Numbered from the stretch's first letter, positions 1-8,457 are shown. The stretch: 49,782 nucleotides of DNA from Candidatus Saccharimonadota bacterium (GCA_017613135.1 JAGAEN010000005.1:1-49782), one strand, 5' to 3'. The notes: generated from the sequence alone by a model not told the origin. Numbers and translations are program-made.

Positions 1-174
1 GAAAGAATGGGCGAAGACAAAACTAGGCCCGAAATAGTAGTTAATGAGATTAATGAAAGAACCATTATGTATAATATACGGTCTTTTTCTAATGTATTTG
101 ATGATTTTAATGATTTTGTCATTTGCACTACCCGCTCCAAAATTAAAGTTAAGCACTTTAATTGTAGCACATAA
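1..174 (+). CDS. C-terminal fragment of an unknown protein
   Basis: The frame starting at base 1 is open for 57 codons and stops with TAA at 172-174. The start lies outside the window. The residues are mixed charged and aromatic, with no motif I recognise. It would be convergent with the minus-strand gene ending at 194, which is a common arrangement here. It could be a chance open frame, because only the tail is visible. Confidence 0.45.
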   Translation, partial: ERMGEDKTRPEIVVNEINERTIMYNIRSFSNVFDDFNDFVICTTRSKIKVKHFNCST

Positions 175-193
175 TTTTTAAAATATCAAAATT

Positions 194-1651
194 TTAGCGA
201 TAATTGTCAGGTCGCCCACCTGGAGCTGACATCATATTTTGTTGATTAATGTTGCTATTTCCTATAGTAGTGGTGATATTTGAAATAGTAAATGATTGAT
301 ACTTGGTGCCGTTTAGATAAATTGTGTAGGTTTCGCCAAGTTCAAATTCTGCGGTGCCGGCAGCGAGATGGTTAAATGATTTTGTTGCGGTATGTTTCAT
401 AATAGTTTTGCCGGCAGAATTTTTGATGGTGATTTCGGTATCGGCTTTTTGTGAGCTTTCGAAATAAACACTTATATTATATATACTAGACGAGTCTCCG
501 AGAGTTTCGGCCATACCGCTCGAGCCGACAGCAATGACTGTACCGCCATTTTGATTAATGCTAATTCCGGCATCTAGTGCACCGTTGCCATTATTGGTCG
601 GGCCGTCGATGATTACGGTGCCACCATTAAAATGAATGTAACCATTACTATCCACGCCATCACCCGAAGCGTTAACGTAAATATTGCCGCCTTCAATAGT
701 CAAAATGCAATTTGCGTCAGAAGAGAAGGCACCGCCACTGCGCGGGTCATTATTAGTGGAATCGGAGCCACCGCCCGCATTGATACCATCATCAGAAGCA
801 TAAATTTTGATATCGCCACTATTTATTAAAATATTCTGTGCCTCTAAGCCTTCATAACTTTTGGAGATATTGATATTGCCATCATTAATAATGAGTGCTC
901 GCTCAGCGTGAATGGCGTCATCGCCCGCAGCGATTTTGATATTACCATTTTCAATCAAAACAAAACCCTTGCCGGCGGTAGTAGTGTTGGTGGATTTGAT
1001 GCCATCACCTCGTGAGGTGAGATTAAAATCACCACCCACAATATAAACCGAATCTTTACCGCGAATTGCATCATCGGCGGCTGTAATACTATATTCTCCG
1101 GAGTTAAATTTGAGATCGTCTTTTCCGACAATGCCATCTTGATAGTTGGCGGTAAGATTTAAAGTGCCTTCGCCTTGGAAAGTGAGGTCTGATTTGCTAT
1201 AAATTGCGCCTTTAACGTCTTCGTCATAACTTTTGTCGTAGGTTTTACTATCTTCCAAAATGTTTTCACCGATAAGTTCAATCACTAGGTCGTCTGCGGC
1301 GTAGCAGATAATGGCAGGGCCGGCAGAATTTTTAATGGTGACGTTATCGAGAATAAGTTTAACCTTGGCTTCACTATTAGTATTAATTACAATGGAACCA
1401 TTTGAAAGTTCACCGGTAAAATGATATACTCCGGAGCCAGTGATGGTGTAAGTTTCTGACAATTCGGCATCAAAGGTGTTGTAGCGGTCCCAATTAATTT
1501 TTAGATCGCCGTTGTCGGTAATGATGCCGCTTTCTAGTTGTTCTGAAGTGGTACCTTGGTGGGCTTCGTTAATGATAATAGCGACAACTAAAAGAACAAT
1601 TACTGCTAGCCAGGCTAGGCACCAGTTGATAGTATTCTTTCTATCGATCAT
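194..1651 (-). CDS. Membrane-anchored carbohydrate-binding beta-helix protein (Cthe_2159-like, PF14262)
   Basis: About 485 aa. A hydrophobic N-terminal segment (roughly residues 9-28) is a signal anchor, so the rest faces outside. The body is a run of short beta-strand repeats rich in G, D and N (for example GDDAIHAE, ASGDGVDSNG), typical of the right-handed beta-helix Cthe_2159 family, whose founding member binds acidic polysaccharide. The start is taken at 1651 rather than the longer frame at 1672, because GAGGAGG lies just upstream and the ATG overlaps the stop of the DUF4956 gene (TAATG). It is the last gene of the VTC-DUF4956 operon. A surface adhesin or matrix-binding role is inferred from the family, not shown. 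Confidence 0.8.
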   Translation of the reverse strand: MIDRKNTINWCLAWLAVIVLLVVAIIINEAHQGTTSEQLESGIITDNGDLKINWDRYNTFDAELSETYTITGSGVYHFTGELSNGSIVINTNSEAKVKLILDNVTIKNSAGPAIICYAADDLVIELIGENILEDSKTYDKSYDEDVKGAIYSKSDLTFQGEGTLNLTANYQDGIVGKDDLKFNSGEYSITAADDAIRGKDSVYIVGGDFNLTSRGDGIKSTNTTTAGKGFVLIENGNIKIAAGDDAIHAERALIINDGNINISKSYEGLEAQNILINSGDIKIYASDDGINAGGGSDSTNNDPRSGGAFSSDANCILTIEGGNIYVNASGDGVDSNGYIHFNGGTVIIDGPTNNGNGALDAGISINQNGGTVIAVGSSGMAETLGDSSSIYNISVYFESSQKADTEITIKNSAGKTIMKHTATKSFNHLAAGTAEFELGETYTIYLNGTKYQSFTISNITTTIGNSNINQQNMMSAPGGRPDNYR

Positions 1652-2322
1652 TAGACCTCCTCTTCGCAACAAGGCTCCGAAAGCAGGACTTTGAGATTAC
1701 AATTTTTGACGCGAATTTCGTCGAGGAACTCTTTTTCTTTGACGCCGCGCTTTATTTTAACGTCGTAGGTTAATTTATAAAGACTGCCCATATTCATAGT
1801 TTTCATTTTGACAAGGCGGTGGCGGGAGGTGTATTTTTTGAAAATATCAGTAAACACTTCGTCATAATCCAAATCTTCTGGAATCACAACTTTTAAAACT
1901 CTTTCGTGGCTGTCTGGTTCCAAAAAACGTGTATAAGTAAACAAAATGATTGCGATAATTGCAATAATAGTAATCACGGTACCAAATAGAATGTGTCCCA
2001 TTCCGCAAGCCAAGCCAATCATCATCGCAAAAAAAATGGCGAGCAAATCTTTGGCGCGACCCTGAAGCGAACGGAAACGAATAAGCGAAAAGGCACCAAG
2101 AATGGCGATTGAAGTGCCGAGATTACCATTAATCATAATCATCACCGCCATTACAAGCAGTGGTAAAGTAGCAAGAGTGACTAAGAACCCTTTAGTGGTT
2201 TGCGATGTTTTTTGATGGGTGATGGCAAGGGCGAGACCAAGAATTAGAGCTGCGCCGGCCGCGAGCAAAGCGGATTTGATGTCTAGTCCTGTGGCGCTAG
2301 TGTCGAATATAGTGTTAAACAT
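1651..2322 (-). CDS. DUF4956 family membrane protein
   Basis: 223 aa. Four hydrophobic segments lie in the first about 135 residues, followed by a soluble C-terminal domain of about 85 residues with charged strands. The conserved core SLIRFRSLQGRAKDLL between membrane segments is characteristic of DUF4956. Genes of this family are often found next to VTC-domain polyphosphate polymerase genes, as here. The start at 2322 has AAAGGAAC upstream and overlaps the VTC stop by 8 nt. The biochemical role is unknown; a part in export or anchoring of a polymer made by its partner is a guess from gene neighbourhood. Confidence 0.85.
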   Translation of the reverse strand: MFNTIFDTSATGLDIKSALLAAGAALILGLALAITHQKTSQTTKGFLVTLATLPLLVMAVMIMINGNLGTSIAILGAFSLIRFRSLQGRAKDLLAIFFAMMIGLACGMGHILFGTVITIIAIIAIILFTYTRFLEPDSHERVLKVVIPEDLDYDEVFTDIFKKYTSRHRLVKMKTMNMGSLYKLTYDVKIKRGVKEKEFLDEIRVKNCNLKVLLSEPCCEEEV

Positions 2323-3040
2323 TTTGTTCCTTTCTTATTAATGTATAAATTTTACCGATTTTGCTAAATTGTTGTGGATAAATGTGGAGTTCTGACATTT
2401 TTTTGACCAACCAAAGTGGCATTGCGCCGTCAGCTTTGATTTCCATAATAATGTTTGGCTCCGTCTTAAAATAAATTTTATCACGCTTTTTTCTAATAAA
2501 GCTTAAATCTTTGTTGCGAAATTTTAGATTTTCGTCAAAGGTGATGCGTAGATTTTCGTCGTTTTTGTAACTTTCGCGGTCGTAACTTATGAATATCTTG
2601 GGTTTTAAATTAAATTGGTTAATGAGATAGTCGGCTTCTTTTGCAATCTGAAGGTCATTTACGGTTTCGATTGACCTTTTGGCTAACTCCTCGAGTGTGG
2701 TGTGATGGTGAATGAGTTCCTGATAATCATCGTGGGTAATCATCACTCGGCGCTTGTAGCCAATATTATTCTCCGCACCTTTTATTTTGGTCTTGATTTC
2801 GATAAACACACGGTCGTAACCACCATAGGAGCGAGCGCGGAGTTTTTCTTTGAAAACTGGACGGTCGATCGACTGAACAATCAAATCATAATTATTATTG
2901 TCAAAATAAATATTCATCACGTCGGAATGAAAATAATTATCTTCCGTCATATTTTTTTGAATCAGAGCAAGCAGAGCTTCTTTTTGCGATTTGGTGATGA
3001 GATATTTTTTCTCGATGCGATCGAATACTTTTTCGTTCAT
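2315..3040 (-). CDS. VTC-domain (polyphosphate polymerase-like) protein
   Basis: 241 aa, soluble. It carries the signature of the VTC tunnel domain: an N-terminal DRIEKKYLIT strand, FKEKLRARSYGG, FIEIKTKIKG, KRRV, YDRESYKN, and a late glutamate in IMEIKADGAMP. In yeast Vtc4 this fold makes polyphosphate from ATP in a basic tunnel. The bacterial versions that sit with DUF4956 are not well characterised. First gene of a three-gene operon; its -10 (TATAAT, minus, 3055-3050) lies only 9 nt before the start, so the mRNA is probably leaderless. Confidence 0.85.
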   Translation of the reverse strand: MNEKVFDRIEKKYLITKSQKEALLALIQKNMTEDNYFHSDVMNIYFDNNNYDLIVQSIDRPVFKEKLRARSYGGYDRVFIEIKTKIKGAENNIGYKRRVMITHDDYQELIHHHTTLEELAKRSIETVNDLQIAKEADYLINQFNLKPKIFISYDRESYKNDENLRITFDENLKFRNKDLSFIRKKRDKIYFKTEPNIIMEIKADGAMPLWLVKKMSELHIYPQQFSKIGKIYTLIRKEQNV

Positions 3041-3108
3041 TTACTTTATATTATATATGAAAACTAGAATGAAACTGAAATTTTGTGTCGGCTTAAGCAT
3101 TTTCGTGA

Positions 3109-3114
3109 TATACT
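3109..3114 (+). promoter_or_regulatory. Extended -10 of the ABC transporter gene
   Basis: TGATATACT with the hexamer at 3109-3114, 8 nt before the ATG at 3123. No Shine-Dalgarno lies between, so the transcript is probably leaderless or nearly so. Confidence 0.6.
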
Positions 3115-3122
3115 AGAATAGT

Positions 3123-6100
3123 ATGTTGGAACTTTTGGGTGTGTCCAAGATTTATGAGACCGGTGGCCTCAAACATAAGGCGCTTGATAATGTGTCGATT
3201 AATTTTCGTGTTAATGAATTTGTGGCGGTACTCGGGCCTTCTGGTTCTGGTAAGACAACACTTTTAAATATTATCGGCGGGTTAGATCATTACTCGAAAG
3301 GCGAGCTCAAAATTAATGAAGTGAGTACGCGGAAGTTTCGGGATAAAGATTGGGATGCGTATCGTAATCACCGGATTGGGTTTGTATTTCAGAGTTATAA
3401 TTTAATTCCACACCAAACAGTTTTAAATAATGTGAAGTTGGCGCTGACGCTTTCAGGTATTTCGAAACGTGAAGCGACGCGGCGAGCGAGAAAAGCACTG
3501 GAAGAAGTGGGGCTGAAAGACCAGATAAATAAAAAACCTGGTCAGCTGTCTGGCGGGCAAATGCAAAGAGTAGCTATCGCGCGGGCGCTAGTGAATAATC
3601 CTGATATTTTGCTGGCAGATGAGCCGACAGGGGCACTAGATTCGGAAACTAGTGTACAAATAATGAATCTACTCAAGGAAATTGCACGCGATAAATTGGT
3701 GGTGATGGTCACTCACAACCCTGAGCTCGCGGAAAAATATGCTACGAGAATTGTGAAATTAAAAGATGGTAAGGTGACGGCTGATTCGAACCCATATGAT
3801 GGAAAAATTCGCACAGGTTTAGATAATGAAGAGGCTTTTAGAAAACAGAAGAAGACTCGGATGTCGTTTATTACGGCGCTTTCTTTGTCGCTTAATAATT
3901 TACTCACGAAAAAGGGTCGGACGATTTTGGTATCGATTGCTGGGTCGATTGGGATTATCGGAATCGCTTTGATTTTGGCTGTTTCGACTGGTTTTCAAAA
4001 CTATATCGATAAAATCGAAGAAGATACGCTTACTTCATATCCTTTGGCCCTCATGAAAGAATCGGCAGATATTACCGGTGTACTACTTAGCATCACCGGA
4101 AGTACTTCCGAGCAATCAGAAGAAGGCAAACTTCACGAAAACCAAGTTTTGACCTCGACTCTCGGTACGGTTTCGAATAATGATCTTCCTAGTTTTCGGG
4201 ATTATTTAAATAAACACCACGATGAAGTGAGAGATGATATTCGCTTAATAGAATATGAATATAATATTGATCCTTTAATCTATACAATTGATGCGACTGA
4301 TACTTTGGCAAAGATTAATCCAACCAATATGTTTAGTTCTTTGATTGGCGATACTTCGCTTCTTTCTTCGTATTCTTCAATGACTTCGATTTTTAAACAA
4401 ATGGAAAAAGAGAATTTGAAAGAAAACGCCAAGCTTTTAGCTGGGAGATACCCAGAAAACTATAATGAAATGATGGTGATTTTGGCCAATCCAGGTGAGA
4501 TTTCGGAACTTCTGACCTATTCCTTAGGTTTTCATGATACGGGCGAGCTTGATGAAATAATGGCAAAAATTTTGAGCGGGGAAAGAGTGGACACTAAAAG
4601 AGAGCCTTTAGTTCTTACTTATGATGATTTATTTAATGCCGATATTCGGTTGATGCCAGCCGCCGAAACTTATAAATATAACGCAAAGTATAGCGTTTAT
4701 GAGGATATGAGTAGTGATAAAAATTACATGATGAACTTATATGAAAAAGCCGACCGATTAAAAATTGTTGGTGTCGGGACGATGAATGACGGAATTATGT
4801 CTTCAAGAAGTGGAATTGTTTATTTGCCAAGTTTGATTAAACATATTATTGAAGAGTCTTCACAAACGGAAATTGTCAAGAAGCAACTGGCCAATCCGAC
4901 AGTTGACGTCTTTTCGAATGTGAAATTTGGTGAAGAAGGGAACGATTTTAACTTTCAATTTTCGGATCTCGTGTCGATTGACGAGAATAAACTCGCACAG
5001 GCTTTTGGCGTAAAACTAGATCAAAATGCAATTACTGCTGAAACGACGAAATACATGGGTGAGATTCTTAGTGATGTGACGGCGGATATTTCGCCAGTAG
5101 AACAAGAGCTAAAAGATAAACTTGATGCCATCAAGACTGGACTGATGCCATTTATTGCAAACAAAATGCACGAGCCGGATTTCGATATGAGTAAAATGGA
5201 AGAATACATTGATGAATATATGGCTTCGCAGGATTTTTCGGAATTAGAAGAAAAATACGAGATTCCGGAATCGGAAAATTTTAGTTTTCGCACCATTTTT
5301 ACTGGACTTCTTAAGGCTTCTCTCGTGGGAACGCCTGAAACTGAACTCGCTGTCGAGCAGACGATTAAAACCCTAGCCATCAATTTGACTGAGCTTAATA
5401 TGAAAAAGGAAATTGCTTCTGGCATTATGGGCCTTACTTCATATCTAACCAATAGTTTTTCTTCGGCTTTTAAGGTTGACAAGGACGCAATTATCGGTGC
5501 CTTTAAATTGAATTTTACAGAGGAAGAATTATCTCGTGTAGTGAGGGCAATGTTTACCAAGAAGAAATCATCACTGTCTAATAACTTGTCGATTCTTGGC
5601 TACCAGGATATAGATGATCCGATGGAACTGGCGATTTACTTCACTAGTTTTGACGGCAAAACACATTTTATGGAATTTCTAGATCATTATAATGATTTGA
5701 TGCGTTCATATAATCAAGAAGACAAAGTGATTGATTATACTGATACGACTGGTATTTTGATGTCATCGGTGAAGACGATCGTGGATGCGGTATCATATGT
5801 GTTGATTGCCTTTGTGTCGATTTCATTGATAGTGTCTTCAATTATGATTGGGATTATTACATATATTTCGGTGTATGAAAGAACAAAGGAAATTGGGATT
5901 TTGCGTGCAATTGGGGCGAGTAAGCATAATATCTCCAATATCTTTAATGCGGAGACGTTTATTGTGGGACTTCTAGCAGGGCTATTTGGAATTGGGATTT
6001 CGTATATCTTTATTCCGATTATTAATCTGGTATTGCATCATTTCACTGGAGATATACCACTTAATGCGACACTGGTGCCAGTGAGTGCGCTAATTTTGAT

Positions 6101-6194
6101 TATTCTTAGCGTGATTTTGACTTTGATTGGTGGAATTATACCGGCGCGCGCAGCAGCCAAGAAGGACCCTGTAGAAGCGCTCCGAAGCGAATAA
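3123..6194 (+). CDS. MacB/LolCDE-type ABC transporter, ATPase fused to FtsX-like permease
   Basis: 1023 aa. Residues 1-230 are an ABC ATPase: Walker A GPSGSGKTT, signature LSGGQMQRVAIARAL, Walker B ILLADEPTGALD, H-loop THNPE. A first membrane helix lies near residues 260-285, then about 580 residues of predicted extracytoplasmic domain, then three helices (about 890-1015) with the FtsX-type ERTKEIGILRAIGAS motif. This is the mechanotransmission architecture, with ATPase and permease in one chain; such pumps move lipoproteins, peptides or antibiotics across or out of the membrane rather than through a channel. The substrate is not evident. It stands alone and ends at a strong terminator. Confidence 0.9.
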   Translation: MLELLGVSKIYETGGLKHKALDNVSINFRVNEFVAVLGPSGSGKTTLLNIIGGLDHYSKGELKINEVSTRKFRDKDWDAYRNHRIGFVFQSYNLIPHQTVLNNVKLALTLSGISKREATRRARKALEEVGLKDQINKKPGQLSGGQMQRVAIARALVNNPDILLADEPTGALDSETSVQIMNLLKEIARDKLVVMVTHNPELAEKYATRIVKLKDGKVTADSNPYDGKIRTGLDNEEAFRKQKKTRMSFITALSLSLNNLLTKKGRTILVSIAGSIGIIGIALILAVSTGFQNYIDKIEEDTLTSYPLALMKESADITGVLLSITGSTSEQSEEGKLHENQVLTSTLGTVSNNDLPSFRDYLNKHHDEVRDDIRLIEYEYNIDPLIYTIDATDTLAKINPTNMFSSLIGDTSLLSSYSSMTSIFKQMEKENLKENAKLLAGRYPENYNEMMVILANPGEISELLTYSLGFHDTGELDEIMAKILSGERVDTKREPLVLTYDDLFNADIRLMPAAETYKYNAKYSVYEDMSSDKNYMMNLYEKADRLKIVGVGTMNDGIMSSRSGIVYLPSLIKHIIEESSQTEIVKKQLANPTVDVFSNVKFGEEGNDFNFQFSDLVSIDENKLAQAFGVKLDQNAITAETTKYMGEILSDVTADISPVEQELKDKLDAIKTGLMPFIANKMHEPDFDMSKMEEYIDEYMASQDFSELEEKYEIPESENFSFRTIFTGLLKASLVGTPETELAVEQTIKTLAINLTELNMKKEIASGIMGLTSYLTNSFSSAFKVDKDAIIGAFKLNFTEEELSRVVRAMFTKKKSSLSNNLSILGYQDIDDPMELAIYFTSFDGKTHFMEFLDHYNDLMRSYNQEDKVIDYTDTTGILMSSVKTIVDAVSYVLIAFVSISLIVSSIMIGIITYISVYERTKEIGILRAIGASKHNISNIFNAETFIVGLLAGLFGIGISYIFIPIINLVLHHFTGDIPLNATLVPVSALILIILSVILTLIGGIIPARAAAKKDPVEALRSE

Positions 6195-6205
6195 ACATAG
6201 ACATC

Positions 6206-6233
6206 AAAACCCCGGCAGGTTGCCAGGGTTTTT
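6206..6233. terminator. Intrinsic terminator between convergent genes
   Basis: AAACCC-c-GGCA-ggt-TGCC-a-GGGTTTTT. The U-run serves the plus-strand ABC gene; the A-run on the other side could serve the minus-strand regulator that ends at 6241. Confidence 0.8.
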
Positions 6234-6240
6234 GGGTCGT

Positions 6241-7062
6241 TTAAGAAAGGATGCTGAAGGTCTCGCAACCTTCTACCATGCGCACCTTACGCTCGATATC
6301 TTCCTTTTGCCATTCGCACAGGTTTCTGACCCTGGGCCATTGGTCTTTGGGAAAATTGATGATATCAGCAATAGTGTTAAAACCAGCTCTCTTCAGGCTG
6401 ACATAACACATATTGTTGAGTTTCAGAGTTTCGATTGTGCCAGGTGGTACCTGGACAGGCTCGAAAAACCCATAGAGCGAAGGAAGTGGATGGTAGCAAT
6501 CTGCGTAGTACCGTTTCGTGGCACTGCGGAGCTTCTTGATTGCACAGTTCAGCATATGAAGAACTTTCTCGTGCGGAAGATTGAATTGTTCGGAGATCTG
6601 ATCGTATCTCATCTTTCCCCCTTCGAGACCGAAGTGATAGATGACGATTGCCTTTTCTTTCGGAGTAAGCACGCCGCTAAGCACCTCAATAATGCTACTG
6701 ATTTGCTCATCGGTGACTGCTTCGAAGGTTTCGTAGTTTTCACTATCGAAAAGCAGATCTCTCGGTCGTTCGTCGGCTTTGGAATTGCTCCACCAGGGTC
6801 GTTCATCGACCCAGGTGTAGAGAGCCAGCACGCGATTCGTCATATCGATGTCATGGCGAATGAAGCCAGCTTCATCGAGTGCCGAAACGAGTTCGATTCT
6901 CCATTTGGGATAGGGCTTTAGGACGTCGGAAAAGATTGCCAGTTCCCGTCCGTATTTTATGAGCTCGCTGATAGAATCGCCACGCTTTTTGAGAATCGTA
7001 CGAGTTCTTGTAGGCAGGTTCAGTTCGTCGAGTGATTTCAGAGTTTCCGCTTTTCTTACCAT
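6241..7062 (-). CDS. Sigma region 4-like regulator flanked by two RNA polymerase alpha-CTD-like domains
   Basis: 273 aa from the chosen start (ATG 7062, AAGGAG 8 nt upstream); an in-frame ATG at 7104 would add 14 residues. Residues about 5-75 resemble the helix-hairpin-helix fold of the alpha C-terminal domain. The middle part contains LTPKEKAIVIYHFGLEGG...YDQISEQFNLPHEKVLHML..AIKKLR, the pattern of sigma-70 region 4. The last about 70 residues (PGTIETLKLNNMCYVSLKRAGFN...VRNL) again match alpha-CTD. Sigma regions 2 and 3 are absent, so it cannot act as a normal sigma factor. Binding near -35 or UP elements as an accessory factor is inferred. It has its own near-perfect promoter. Confidence 0.8.
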   Translation of the reverse strand: MVRKAETLKSLDELNLPTRTRTILKKRGDSISELIKYGRELAIFSDVLKPYPKWRIELVSALDEAGFIRHDIDMTNRVLALYTWVDERPWWSNSKADERPRDLLFDSENYETFEAVTDEQISSIIEVLSGVLTPKEKAIVIYHFGLEGGKMRYDQISEQFNLPHEKVLHMLNCAIKKLRSATKRYYADCYHPLPSLYGFFEPVQVPPGTIETLKLNNMCYVSLKRAGFNTIADIINFPKDQWPRVRNLCEWQKEDIERKVRMVEGCETFSILS

Positions 7063-7184
7063 TGTTCTATCTCCTTTGTTGTTGTTCAAAATGAATTCGT
7101 CCATATCTCAATGCTTCCTTTCTTAAATTCTAAATGTTCACACCTTTTGGCGCTAATTTCTGAGTTTTATACTCAATACTTACT

Positions 7185-7213
7185 ATTATAGCACAAGTGG
7201 TTTAATTTGTCAA
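7185..7213 (-). promoter_or_regulatory. Consensus sigma-70 promoter of the sigma4/alpha-CTD regulator
   Basis: Read on the minus strand: TTGACA, 17-nt spacer ending in TGC, TATAAT (hexamers at 7213-7208 and 7190-7185). Both hexamers are perfect and the extended -10 is present. This is the strongest promoter by eye in the window and gives a 5' UTR of about 75-115 nt. Confidence 0.85.
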
Positions 7214-7217
7214 GATT

Positions 7218-7242
7218 AAAGCCCCTATTTCAGGGGCTTTTT
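7218..7242. terminator. Terminator hairpin downstream of the carboxypeptidase pseudogene
   Basis: AAAGCCCCT-atttc-AGGGGCTTTTT. Perfect 9-bp stem. On the minus strand it follows the stop of the VanY-like gene at 7250; its tract lies beside the -35 of the next promoter. Confidence 0.75.
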
Positions 7243-7249
7243 AAAAATC

Positions 7250-7904
7250 TTATGTTTCGCCTAGATATTCTTCCAGTGTGAGTCCTTTTTCGGTGATTTC
7301 CTTGGCAATTTCTGGGCTATCGATATAGCGAAGATGCCATGGTTCGTAGGAATAGCCGGTAATATCTTCTTTTCCTTCGATATAGCGGAGGATAAAACCA
7401 TACTTCGGTAACAGTTCATGGATTTTAGCGAAGATTTCAACGCTCGCTATCATGTCGTCATTATCACGGATAATTTTACCCGAATCGATGACGAAAATGT
7501 CTACAGCGAGACCAGTGTGATGTTCGGAATACCCAGGAAACCAGATAGTTTCTGACATATTCTTCTCCATATTCGACCATCCATTCATCCCAGATTTCTT
7601 GCTGTTCGGCAACTGAGCGATAAACACTGTCTAGCTCGATCTGGATACCTTCGTTTAGCAACTCGTCCCTAAGATATAGGAACTGGTCATAAGTTTTGTG
7701 CTCGATCTTTAGCTCCTCTCCGAGTGAGTTAAACACAGTATTGATATCTACCATGCTTTCCCAATCGTCTGGAACTGGGTGCGTCTTGTTGACCAATGTC
7801 AAATAGACATCCGGAGCCTGGTTGCTGGCATTTGCTACGTTGCAGTCGAGCAGGACAAATACTACCAAAAATGCTATGGTAATATACAAGATTTTCTTTT
7901 TCAT
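7250..7904 (-). pseudogene. Frameshifted VanY/DacB-type D-Ala-D-Ala carboxypeptidase (peptidase M15B)
   Basis: Two overlapping frames together make one protein of about 217 aa. The first (from 7904) has a signal peptide (MKKKILYITIAFLVVFVLL, then ANA) and the motif SVYRSVAEQQEIW. The second has SEHHTGLAVDIFV (zinc ligands H and D) and YEPWHLRYI (ExWH catalytic end). Removing one A from AAA at 7538-7540 (T on the coding strand) joins them as NYLVPGYSEHHTG, exactly the family pattern. All catalytic residues survive, so the break is recent or an assembly error. The intact enzyme would trim peptidoglycan stem peptides outside the cell. The start has AGGGGGAG upstream. Confidence 0.85.
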
Positions 7905-7950
7905 TAAGGTACTCCCCCTTAAATTTATTCCGCTTTGGTGCGGTTTATTA

Positions 7951-7979
7951 ATTATAATAAATTATGATGTTTTTGTCAA
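7951..7979 (-). promoter_or_regulatory. Consensus promoter of the carboxypeptidase gene
   Basis: Minus strand: TTGACA, 17-nt spacer, TATAAT (7979-7974 and 7956-7951). Both hexamers are perfect; the start codon is at 7904. Confidence 0.8.
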
Positions 7980-8057
7980 GGAAGGGGGATGGGGGATATA
8001 TTATCCCTATATTCCCTGCGAGCCAGAAAATTATCTAATAATAAGACGAAAAACTTC

Positions 8058-8179
8058 GAGGGATTAGGCTTTTACTAAAGCAAAAGCCTTCCGTTCCTCC
8101 TTGCTCTAAATATCGTGAGCAAGCTCCCGATATTTCCTCGCTTCGTCGTCCGGTCGAACCCTACGGGTTCTCATCCCTC
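8058..8179. repeat. Palindromic element PE-4, multi-stem, intergenic
   Basis: A 122-bp unit closed by GAGGGAT at 8058-8064 and ATCCCTC at 8173-8179. Inside are three further stems: AGGCTTTT/AAAAGCCT, AAATATCG/CGATATTT enclosing GAGC/GCTC, and GAACCC-tac-GGGTTC. It has no credible ORF and sits between the carboxypeptidase promoter and tRNA-Gln. Its GACGA-AGCGAG style resembles the other palindromes in this window. A transcribed structured RNA is possible, but no promoter points into it. Confidence 0.65.
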
Positions 8180-8192
8180 TTATTTCACAATC

Positions 8193-8296
8193 ATTAGAGA
8201 TTAAAAGGCGCCAGATTGGTGTTTTCTTTGTGCGAAGCGCGTCTACTCGACGAGCGAGCACGAAAAAACGCCGAGATGGCGCCTTTTAACTCTAAT
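8193..8296. repeat. Palindromic element PE-5 abutting the tRNA-Gln 3' end
   Basis: A long hairpin. The outer arms (8193-8213 and 8277-8296) pair over 20 bp with one bulged A and include the perfect 13-mer TTAAAAGGCGCCA. A second stem (GGTGTTTTCTTTGTGC against GCACGAAAAAACGCC) continues inward. On the minus strand the right arm starts at the A of the tRNA's encoded CCA, so the element follows the tRNA directly and may end or trim its transcript. Confidence 0.7.
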
Positions 8297-8370
8297 GGCT
8301 GGGGATGAGGGATTCGAACCCCCGAATGGTGGGACCAGAACCCACTGCCTTACCACTTGGCGAATCCCCA
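8296..8370 (-). tRNA. tRNA-Gln (anticodon CUG), CCA encoded
   Basis: Minus-strand cloverleaf: acceptor TGGGGAT/ATCCCCA, D arm with GCCAAGTGGTAAGGC, anticodon stem GTGGG/CCCAC around loop TTCTGGT (anticodon CTG), T arm GGGGG-TTCGAAT-CCCTC, discriminator G, then CCA in the genome. The mature part is 72 nt plus CCA. An extended -10 (TGATATAAT) is 12 nt upstream. Confidence 0.95.
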
Positions 8371-8382
8371 ACGGTAGTAATC

Positions 8383-8391
8383 ATTATATCA
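8383..8391 (-). promoter_or_regulatory. Extended -10 of tRNA-Gln
   Basis: Minus strand TGATATAAT (hexamer 8388-8383), 12 nt before the tRNA 5' end at 8370. Confidence 0.6.
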
Positions 8392-8428
8392 CATTATTCG
8401 TTTTTTACATAGTTTATTTAGATTATGG

Positions 8429-8457
8429 TTGGGATTTTTGGTTAAATTTGATATAAT
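8429..8457 (+). promoter_or_regulatory. Promoter of the membrane pyrophosphatase gene
   Basis: TTGGGA (8429-8434), 17-nt spacer, TATAAT (8452-8457) with TGA just before it. It gives a leader of about 50 nt that ends in AGGAGGG before the ATG at 8516. Confidence 0.65.

Noticed and set aside
5021-5560. 179-codon minus-strand frame inside the ABC/FtsX gene
   Set aside because: Shadow of the extracytoplasmic domain; Ser-rich composition and no start signals.
6220-6921. Long plus-strand frame of 233 codons opposite the sigma4/alpha-CTD gene
   Set aside because: It is the shadow of a convincing minus-strand gene with recognisable domains, promoter and ribosome-binding site.
7822-8067. Plus-strand frame across the carboxypeptidase promoter
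   Set aside because: Covers a perfect minus-strand promoter and start, and has no ribosome-binding site.
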